DNA of 18,108 bases, taken from positions 1 through 18,108 of the forward strand of contig JBBIIT010000059.1 in the NCBI GenBank assembly GCA_037446355.1. The letters run 5' to 3'. Below are positions 8,048 through 14,039 of this stretch, piece by piece. Position numbers and translations under genes: made by a program. The stretch comes from Roseiarcus sp037446355 (lineage in GTDB: Bacteria; Pseudomonadota; Alphaproteobacteria; Rhizobiales; Beijerinckiaceae). Position 1 is the first letter of the stretch, and the number at the start of each line of letters is the position of its first letter. The notes below the pieces were generated by a model that was given only the letters and a program-made list of their open reading frames with translations, was not told where the DNA came from and made no database searches.

Positions 8048-8653
8048 ATGCAACGCGCGCCACTTAGTCGAACGGAAAGACTTGCCAAGCGAGCGTGCGA
8101 TGTCGTTCTGACGCTGATCGCGCTTGGTCTGCTGGCGCCGTTGATGTTGATGGTTGCTTTCTGGATCAAGCTCAGCGCCGGCGGTCCCGCAATCATTCGA
8201 GAAGCGCGAACCGGGTTCGACGGGCGCAAATTGTACGTCTACAAGTTTGGAAGCCCCTCGGCAACGCAAGCGGAAACGCAGATCGTTCAGACACTTGGGA
8301 CCGACCTGCACATCGCTAAAGCCCGCGGCGTGTTCGGGCCGTCGAGTGTGGAAGAATTGCCGCAGCTATTCAACGTACTGAAAGGCGAAATGTCTTTGGT
8401 CGGTCCGCCGCCTCAGGACGGCGTGCGCGAGGAACTCGCCGCAGCGTCGCGTCTTGCCCATCGGCTTCATTTCAAGCCGGGCGTGACGGGATGGGCCCGC
8501 GTCAACGGCCTACGCCAAGAAGCTCGGTCGAAAAAGGATCTTGAAGCACGCGGCAATTTCGACTTGTGGTACGTCAACAACTGGTCGCTGGCGCTAGATC
8601 TCAAGATTATCTGGCGCACTTTGTTCGAATCCGCGCAACCCCCTGCCGATTGA
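8048..8653 (+). CDS. Monotopic phosphoglycosyl transferase (ExoY/WcaJ-like sugar transferase) with altered catalytic residues
   Basis: This protein of about 201 residues belongs to the bacterial sugar transferase family, which moves a sugar-1-phosphate to undecaprenyl phosphate as the first step of exopolysaccharide assembly. The N-terminal KRACDVVLTLIALGLLAPLM hairpin membrane segment, the GGPAIIREARTGFDGRKLYVYKF stretch, EELPQLFNVLKGEMSLVG, PGVTGWARVNG and the WSLALDLKIIW end are all recognisable. Key positions differ: DELPQ is EELPQ, so the nucleophilic Asp is Glu; VGPRP is VGPPP; KFRSM is KFGSP; and the LRRTS segment is FGPSS. It may be inactive or changed in mechanism. I chose the ATG at 8048; in-frame GTG 7982 and TTG 7928 would lengthen the N-terminus with unconserved-looking sequence. 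It is convergent with the next gene, 14 bases apart. Confidence 0.88.
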   Translation: MQRAPLSRTERLAKRACDVVLTLIALGLLAPLMLMVAFWIKLSAGGPAIIREARTGFDGRKLYVYKFGSPSATQAETQIVQTLGTDLHIAKARGVFGPSSVEELPQLFNVLKGEMSLVGPPPQDGVREELAAASRLAHRLHFKPGVTGWARVNGLRQEARSKKDLEARGNFDLWYVNNWSLALDLKIIWRTLFESAQPPAD

Positions 8654-8671
8654 CTTCGTTCACGAAATCAA
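8650..8671. terminator. Bidirectional hairpin between convergent genes, spanning both stop codons
   Basis: Arms TTGACTTCG and CGAAATCAA flank a 4-base loop. On the minus-strand transcript all nine pairs form (one is a G-U wobble); on the plus-strand transcript one C-A mismatch remains. The hairpin includes the TGA of the sugar transferase and the TGA of the small membrane protein. There is no strong U tract, so it is a weak or assisted terminator, or it protects the 3' ends. Confidence 0.4.
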
Positions 8672-9054
8672 GAATCGAACCGGGTCGAAACGGAGTGAGG
8701 GAAATCCAAGCGCGGACCGTCCAATTGATTTTGCAATCGTAATCCGTTTTGCGCGCCATTTACGCCGGACGAAATGGCTGTGGGCTGCCGCCCGGTCCGC
8801 GAAACGAACTGCATGAGCAGATACCCGAATTGCAGGCACGCAAGGCCGGATACGATGGCGAGCGCACTCGTATAAACGCCTGAACCTTGGATGAGACAGC
8901 CAACAGCGGCGATCACTACGAATAACATGCAAACAGGAACCAAGACATACGCCGAGTAGCGATATGTTGCTAAAGCCCCTGCAGTTCCTAGAAATATGGC
9001 GAAGAAAAATATCACCACGATAACTCTCGCATGCGGACGTTTCCACCCCGACAT
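8668..9054 (-). CDS. Small three-helix membrane protein, possibly related to ExoX/SyrA exopolysaccharide repressors
   Basis: Taking the ATG at 9054, this is a 128-residue inner-membrane protein with three hydrophobic segments: about residues 11-32 (VIVVIFFFAIFLGTAG), 34-55 (YVLVPVCMLFVVIAAVG) and 60-85 (SALAIVSGLACLQFGYLLMQF). The C-terminal 40 residues are polar and probably cytoplasmic. The last membrane segment with LQFGYLL resembles the LQVGYF-type segment of rhizobial ExoX/SyrA exopolysaccharide repressors, which are small and act on EPS output together with the ExoY sugar transferase. Here it lies next to, and convergent with, an ExoY-type gene. The resemblance is from memory and short, and three helices are one more than ExoX. 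A longer reading from 9138 is possible but its N-terminus looks unconvincing. No ribosome site is obvious. Confidence 0.6.
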   Translation of the reverse strand: MSGWKRPHARVIVVIFFFAIFLGTAGALATYRYSAYVLVPVCMLFVVIAAVGCLIQGSGVYTSALAIVSGLACLQFGYLLMQFVSRTGRQPTAISSGVNGAQNGLRLQNQLDGPRLDFPHSVSTRFDS

Positions 9055-9280
9055 CGCTAGGGATTCGTTTGTTTTTCTTGCGATTAGCACGGCCAGGATA
9101 ACAATTAGCTGACGGGCCGCGCCGGAATTGAGCGACACCGCTCAACGGAGTCGCGCGACGGGCCAATGTTCTAACCCAGACGTAGCGCCACGAGTTTCCG
9201 AAGCCGTTAGGGTTGACCCCTCGGACGGTCCCCGTCGGAGTAGCTTGCGCGCTCCACCCGAGGGCAAGCATGTCCGCGTC

Positions 9281-10357
9281 TCAAAAAGATTCTCGGTGCG
9301 CGCTAACAGCTTCAACAGTCTGCGGCCTGGCGCGCCGGCCCAGAACAATGTCGGGCCGGCCGATCTCCCCTCGAAGCCCCGCAGCAATCCCTCTCAGCGC
9401 GGTAACGAAGTTCGCGACCGCGCCGACGGCCAAGAATTCCAACGCCCTGACCGACGCCATCGCCGCGCTCCAGGCCGCCCATGCGCGATAATGGCGCCGC
9501 ACGAAAATAAGCCGATTGCGGAATTCGAGATAAACCGAGAGTTCGGAGCGTCGCGCGCGCTTGCGCGCCGAACCGATGGTGCTGCCGCCGATATGCGGGA
9601 CGATCGAGCCATAAGCATAGCCGACGCCGCACGCCTCCTTGGCGCGCAAGCCCCAATCGAAGTCCTCATAATAGAGAAAGTAGCGTTCATCCATAAGGCC
9701 TATTTTGTCGAGGCAGGCGCGTGTGACGTAAATCGACACTCCGGAAGGCGAGTCGATGCGCGCGTCGACGTCGTCGGGCGGCGGAGGCGGCGACGCCGGC
9801 GCGCCCATATCCACCCCCAACGGCGAAGCGAGCAGCCTGCGCCACCGCAAACCTCGCGATCCCAGCATGTCCGGATTGTCCGCGAACACCACCCGACTGC
9901 CGACCATGCCCTTGCGACGCGTTTTCGCGTAAGCGACGAGTTCCGCGAGCGCGTCCGGCGCGGGCGTCGTATCGGGATTGAGCACCCACATTCCCTCCCA
10001 GCCCGCGACATCGATGAGCGCCCTCGCCCACGCGTTGACGCCGCCCGCATAGCCGAGGTTTTCCTTGGCTTCGCCGATATAGACAAACGGACCGCCAGCG
10101 CCCAGGCGCAAACAGCGAACTCGCACGAAATCGCCGATCGTCGCGATGAGAGAGTCGTGCTGACCCGCGCAAGGCGCGCCAGATTCGCATAACAACGCCG
10201 CCAATGCGTCAAAGGCCGCTTTGCCCCCGTTCTCGCATATGAAAACAGCGAACGAAGGTTCGGGCGTGGCGTGCGCGAGCGCGTTGAGGCACCCCAGAAC
10301 ATCTTCCGGGTTGCGAAAACCGACGATAACGATCGGGATTCTCGCGCCGTTCAACAT
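9281..10357 (-). CDS. Family 2 glycosyltransferase (rhamnosyltransferase-like)
   Basis: This 358-residue GT-A glycosyltransferase has IPIVIVGFRNPEDVLGCLNAL at its N-terminus, ENLGYAGGVNAWAR at about 99-112, the metal-site region WVLNPDTTP at 124-132, and the catalytic-side motif FLYYEDFDWGLRAK at 227-240. This pattern is typical of the rhamnosyltransferase/dTDP-sugar branch of family 2. A proline run followed by acidic residues (about 187-198) sits between the two halves and is unusual. The C-terminus contains a hydrophobic stretch near FLAVGAVANFVTAL that may associate with the membrane. It is cytoplasmic and most likely adds one sugar to the lipid-linked repeat unit. It begins with ATG without a strong ribosome site, and 111 bases separate it from the upstream glycosyltransferase on the same strand, so co-transcription is possible. 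Confidence 0.92.
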   Translation of the reverse strand: MLNGARIPIVIVGFRNPEDVLGCLNALAHATPEPSFAVFICENGGKAAFDALAALLCESGAPCAGQHDSLIATIGDFVRVRCLRLGAGGPFVYIGEAKENLGYAGGVNAWARALIDVAGWEGMWVLNPDTTPAPDALAELVAYAKTRRKGMVGSRVVFADNPDMLGSRGLRWRRLLASPLGVDMGAPASPPPPPDDVDARIDSPSGVSIYVTRACLDKIGLMDERYFLYYEDFDWGLRAKEACGVGYAYGSIVPHIGGSTIGSARKRARRSELSVYLEFRNRLIFVRRHYRAWAAWSAAMASVRALEFLAVGAVANFVTALRGIAAGLRGEIGRPDIVLGRRARPQTVEAVSAHRESF

Positions 10358-10468
10358 AAGATCGTCTTCGGTCTTGGACTAGGCAGACGACGAACCTCTA
10401 TACCGTCCGGCTCGGATCGCTGGATCGAGAGGCGCGCGGGCGGATCCAACCCGCAATCGCCGCGCGAC

Positions 10469-11368
10469 CTAGGCGGGGTCGAACAATACAACATAGCTCT
10501 TCCAAAATCGCCAACACCGCAGCCGAAAGAGAACGACGATCACCTTCAATCTGAGGTCAAATCCCTTCAGCTTGGTTGATCGAAGCACCGTCGGGACATG
10601 AATAAGTGGAGAAAGCAGAACCAGCCAGCTGCGAAGAATCCAACGCAAATTGCCCAGTGGCTTTTCTCTCTCTGTCGCATAGGTTTCCTTGATCACGCGC
10701 CGCCATTTGCGGGTCAGGTCGGCCCAGTCGCGCCTCGCCGGATGGGCCATGGCCGCGTCGGGCGCATATCGCCAGCGATAGCCGAGCGCGACGGCCCGTT
10801 GTCCCCAGTCTACGTCCTCGGAGACGCCGGCGCGGAACCCGCCGACCTTTTCGAAGATTGCGCGAGAAACAAACATGTTGGCGGTGACGGAAAACCCAAC
10901 CTTCTCGATATATCGCTTGAGATTGAACGCGAACACCAGTTCGAACGCTTCGACGGCGTTCGGCTTTCCACCGTCCGCGACGACATCGACGCGGCCGCCA
11001 ACCATGTCCGCATTCTGAAGCGCCTCGACCCCGCGCTGAAGCCAATCCGGGAACGGGCGGCAGTCCGAGTCGATGAAGGCGAGAATGTCCCCGCGCGCAG
11101 CCCTCACTGCGGCGTTGCGCGCCTCGGCGGCGCCCTGAATGGGCGCAGGGACGACTCTGGCGAGGCGGGCGCAAGCAGTCTCCACCGCCGCGATCCCGCA
11201 AGGCGAATTGTTGTCGGCGACAACGATCTCAAACGACTCCGCGGCCATCGTTTGTGTGCGCAGAAGCGATAGGCACGTACACAGGTTGGCCAGATCGTTA
11301 TAGTGCGGAATAATAACGGAAACTTTGGGGGCGTCGAGCCGAGCCCAGTCGACAGCCGGCGATTCCAT
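10469..11368 (-). CDS. Family 2 glycosyltransferase
   Basis: From the ATG at 11368 this is a 299-residue GT-A glycosyltransferase. VSVIIPHYNDLANL opens the fold. IVVADNNS follows, then the nucleotide-sugar/metal site ILAFIDSDCRPFPDW, and SEDVDWGQRAVALGYRWRYAPDA in the acceptor half. The C-terminal third has two hydrophobic stretches (WLVLLSPLIHVPTVL and LKVIVVLFRL) that suggest membrane attachment. The frame stays open upstream to a GTG at 11491, which would add 41 residues without family-like sequence and has AGGT directly against it; I prefer the shorter form but the start is uncertain. It is upstream of, and on the same strand as, another family 2 glycosyltransferase, consistent with sequential assembly of one repeat unit. 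Sugar specificity is unknown. Confidence 0.9.
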   Translation of the reverse strand: MESPAVDWARLDAPKVSVIIPHYNDLANLCTCLSLLRTQTMAAESFEIVVADNNSPCGIAAVETACARLARVVPAPIQGAAEARNAAVRAARGDILAFIDSDCRPFPDWLQRGVEALQNADMVGGRVDVVADGGKPNAVEAFELVFAFNLKRYIEKVGFSVTANMFVSRAIFEKVGGFRAGVSEDVDWGQRAVALGYRWRYAPDAAMAHPARRDWADLTRKWRRVIKETYATEREKPLGNLRWILRSWLVLLSPLIHVPTVLRSTKLKGFDLRLKVIVVLFRLRCWRFWKSYVVLFDPA

Positions 11369-11673
11369 GTCGTCGCGATCGACGGCGGTCACATCCGGCT
11401 CAGGTTCCGCGTTCAACTGGCTCTCCGCTACGCGGTCAGAGTGCAATATAGCAAAAGGCCGATCGCGCGATTGCGAGTGTGTAAGTCGCACTACCTAATA
11501 TATTTCTGAGACCGAGTTCAAGGAAAGCGGCGCCAAAAGTATCGCTTTGCTTAACTGCGACGGCGGATGGGCGCGCACAACAAAGGCGCCGGCTTCAATT
11601 CCCACTCGTCATGGTTGAATGGCGCGCTTGTCTCGGGCGGGGGCGGCATCGCGGTTAGCGGCGACAAGCCGCT

Positions 11674-12378
11674 TCAATTCAACCGCCCGACGCTCTGAAT
11701 CGTTCGCGCCTCGAAAAACGCACGCATGTGAAATCGCGCTTGCTCGGGCGAATGAGCATGTTCGCGCCCGATTGGACAGGCGCGGCGCGCGCGGCAGCCG
11801 TTCTCCATGCAGTCGCGTCCCGCTGGCGCGGCGAGATGTGCGGCGCAGGCCGCTACATCATAGCCTGCCGACGAGAAGGCGCCGACCGGACAAGCGTCGA
11901 GGCACGGTCTTTCGATGCAGCTTTCGCATGGGCCTGGGGCCGCGTCGAAGGCCGGCGCGTCGATCTCGGTCTCGAACGCCAGCGCGCCGCGATAGCCGTG
12001 CCAGAGTCCAAAACTCGGATGGATAAGCAGTCCCAGCGGTGAAGGCGAAAGAGGTTCGGCCCGTCGCGCCCAGGCCTGAAACGGCCAGTACGGCGGGCCC
12101 TCGAAAGGATAGATCGCGACGACGCCGAGTTGCTCGGCCAGCGCGCCGACGACGCGCCGGCTCCAGCGGTCGAGGGGATGCGGCAGTCCGTCAAGCGCCT
12201 CGGGGGAAGTCGCGAAACCCAGCCATTGCTCGGCGCCGACCATGCCGAGGAGCAGCAGGGAGCGCGTGGAAGCGAGCACGCCGATGCGCTCGCTGGGTTC
12301 GAGGCGCAGGACTCCGCGAGACGCGAGCCCGGAGCGGGTCGCTGCGGCCTGCGAATTCAAGAGCGCGCGCTTTTCCAT
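11674..12378 (-). CDS. Ferredoxin-like protein with two 4Fe-4S cluster sites (QueG-like architecture)
   Basis: This 234-residue cytoplasmic protein has an N-terminal part of about 145 residues without recognised motifs, then a ferredoxin-like segment. Cysteines at 151, 154, 159 and 163 form CESCIERPCLDACP, and a second group is at 190, 195 and 201 (CMENGC...CP), with Cys178 as a possible eighth ligand. The order of an alpha/beta N-terminal half followed by two clusters recalls epoxyqueuosine reductase QueG, but it is much shorter and I do not see its cobalamin or catalytic signatures, so I do not call it queG. A redox or electron-transfer role is the safe reading. It is flanked by 180-240 bases on each side and appears to be a single-gene unit unrelated to glycan or secretion genes. 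Confidence 0.85.
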   Translation of the reverse strand: MEKRALLNSQAAATRSGLASRGVLRLEPSERIGVLASTRSLLLLGMVGAEQWLGFATSPEALDGLPHPLDRWSRRVVGALAEQLGVVAIYPFEGPPYWPFQAWARRAEPLSPSPLGLLIHPSFGLWHGYRGALAFETEIDAPAFDAAPGPCESCIERPCLDACPVGAFSSAGYDVAACAAHLAAPAGRDCMENGCRARRACPIGREHAHSPEQARFHMRAFFEARTIQSVGRLN

Positions 12379-12405
12379 AATTCACGTTATCGGAGGATAT
12401 CGAGT

Positions 12406-12633
12406 CTACGCCCGCCTCGCCATTCGCGAAATAGCTTCCGGGCGAGCTTCATCCGACGTCCGGCGGCCCTGTCCGGACGAGCCGCCGAAGCCGCCGAATT
12501 TTCCCGCGCCGCGAGTTCCGGACTTCGGAGCAATCTCATGACCGAAACCGCCGCTCGACAAGCTCCCGGTTCCGACCTTGGCGCCCGACGCCGAGCCTGA
12601 TCGCCCGCTCCCGCCCGTCAACGCTCGCGCCAA
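12406..12633 (-). CDS. Doubtful small Gly/Ser-rich ORF overlapping the adaptor gene end
   Basis: A 75-codon frame starts with TTG inside the last codons of the HlyD-type gene (16-base overlap) and reads a low-complexity Gly, Ser and Arg-rich peptide with short GGFGG-type runs. It could be a small exported or structural peptide co-transcribed with the secretion genes. It could equally be chance coding in GC-rich DNA. No motif, signal peptide or ribosome site supports it. If it is not real, 12379-12617 is an empty spacer. Confidence 0.2.
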   Translation of the reverse strand: MARALTGGSGRSGSASGAKVGTGSLSSGGFGHEIAPKSGTRGAGKFGGFGGSSGQGRRTSDEARPEAISRMARRA

Positions 12634-14039
12634 ACCTCTTGTTTGTACTTCATGAGAGGAGAGAGCAGATACGAAATGATCCGCCGCGAGCCCGTTTTGA
12701 TCTCGACGGTGACGGCCATGCCGGGGACCAGATCGACCATGCCGTTCTCCACATGCATCCGCGCGTGGTCCAACGACACGCGAGCTGCGTAGCCGAACTC
12801 CTTGCCGTTGGGCTCACTGGCCGCCGCGACCGCGTTGGCCTTGTCGTTCGACTTCGCGTCCTGCGGCTTATCGACCGCGATGGCGTCGGACGACACGTCA
12901 AGAATCTTGCCGTGCAGCAGTCCGTAGCGCGTGAAGGGAAAGGTGTCGACTTTGATATCAGCCTCTTGCCCGGCATGGACGAAGCCGATGTCGCCGTTGG
13001 GCACCATCGCGTCGATCTCCAGGCGGCTATCGGCGGGAACCAGCACCGCGAGCGGTTGGGCCGGCGTCACGACGCCGCCGATCGTATGAACTTCCAATTG
13101 TTGCACGACGCCGTCGACGGGGGCGGACAGCAACTGCAATTTCGTCCGCCGCTCGGCCTTGATGATGTCCTGGGCCAGCGCCGCCGCCTTCTCATCCGCC
13201 TTGGCGAGAGAGTCAAATAGCGAAGCTCTGTTCTCGGCTTCGATTCGCGTGCGCGTTTCTTTCAAAGTCGCCAATGCGGCGTCCGCTTCGCGCAATTTGC
13301 CTTGTTGGACGATCAGATCCTGTTGCATACCGACGAGGTCTTGTTCCTCCGTGAGGTACGTCAGTTTCGAGGTCAGCGCCTTGCCCAGGAGGTATTTGCG
13401 CAGATCGACCCGCTCCTGAGCGAGCGGAACGACCGAACGCAGTTTGCCGATCGTCGCCTCCACGCTCGCGCGCTCGGCTTCCTTTTGAGCCTGCTGCCGA
13501 TCGATTTCCGACAGTTTGCCGTTCATCTGGGCGCTTTGAGCAATCAGGAATTGCCGATGCATCGCGATCTGCATCGCGTTGGCGTCGGGCGGGGCCTTGA
13601 AGTCGGTCTCGCCGGCCAGCGCGGCGCGCAATCGCGCGGCCTCAAGCTGCGCGGCGACGAGATCGCTCCTGAGATGCCCCTCTTCGGCCTCCGACATCGT
13701 CGGATCAAGCTCGATCAACACATCGCCGGCTTTGACGCTCTGCCCATTGCGTACATGGATCGCCCGGACCACCCCGGTCTCGAACGGTTGGATGAGCTTG
13801 GTGCGACCGGAGGGAACAATTTTGCCTGGCGCGATCGCGACGATGTCGATCGATCCTAGACTCGCCCATCCCGCCGCGAAAACGAAAACGGCGATGATCG
13901 TGGCGGCGATGGCTCGGCCTATCGGCGAAGGCGGCGTCTCGGCGATTTCGATCGCCGCGGGCAAAAACGCGAGCTCATATTCGCTGCGCCGAGCCGGGAG
14001 TCTCGGGAATGCGACGATCTTCTTGTTAGTGGACTTCAT
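12618..14039 (-). CDS. Type I secretion periplasmic adaptor (HlyD/membrane fusion protein)
   Basis: This 473-residue inner-membrane adaptor links the ABC exporter to an outer-membrane channel. A cytoplasmic tail of about 40 residues precedes one membrane helix (about 43-62, IAATIIAVFVFAAGWASLG). The first lipoyl half follows (IVPSGRTKLIQPFETGVVRAIHVRNGQSVKAGDVLIELD). A long alpha-helical hairpin runs through about 110-290, rich in Glu, Gln, Ala and Arg, and the second lipoyl half contains APVDGVVQQLEVHTIGGVV. The C-terminal domain ends with the family motif VPGMAVTVEIKTGSRRIISYLLSPL. I chose the ATG at 14039, which overlaps the exporter stop by 14 bases, implying coupling; an upstream start at 14081 would overlap 56 bases. 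It is the last clear gene of the secretion module; no TolC homologue follows. Confidence 0.94.
   Translation of the reverse strand: MKSTNKKIVAFPRLPARRSEYELAFLPAAIEIAETPPSPIGRAIAATIIAVFVFAAGWASLGSIDIVAIAPGKIVPSGRTKLIQPFETGVVRAIHVRNGQSVKAGDVLIELDPTMSEAEEGHLRSDLVAAQLEAARLRAALAGETDFKAPPDANAMQIAMHRQFLIAQSAQMNGKLSEIDRQQAQKEAERASVEATIGKLRSVVPLAQERVDLRKYLLGKALTSKLTYLTEEQDLVGMQQDLIVQQGKLREADAALATLKETRTRIEAENRASLFDSLAKADEKAAALAQDIIKAERRTKLQLLSAPVDGVVQQLEVHTIGGVVTPAQPLAVLVPADSRLEIDAMVPNGDIGFVHAGQEADIKVDTFPFTRYGLLHGKILDVSSDAIAVDKPQDAKSNDKANAVAAASEPNGKEFGYAARVSLDHARMHVENGMVDLVPGMAVTVEIKTGSRRIISYLLSPLMKYKQEVWRER

Noticed and set aside
8660..9271. 203-codon minus frame overlapping the small membrane protein
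   Set aside because: Arg/Cys-rich and without hydrophobic segments; the overlapping frame ending at 8668 gives a credible three-helix membrane protein.
9128..10192. 354-codon plus-strand frame
   Set aside because: Antisense to the family 2 glycosyltransferase; Arg/Ala-rich translation without domains.
11674..12378. Calling the ferredoxin-like gene queG
   Set aside because: Cysteine spacing is similar, but the protein is much shorter than QueG and lacks recognisable cobalamin or catalytic motifs.
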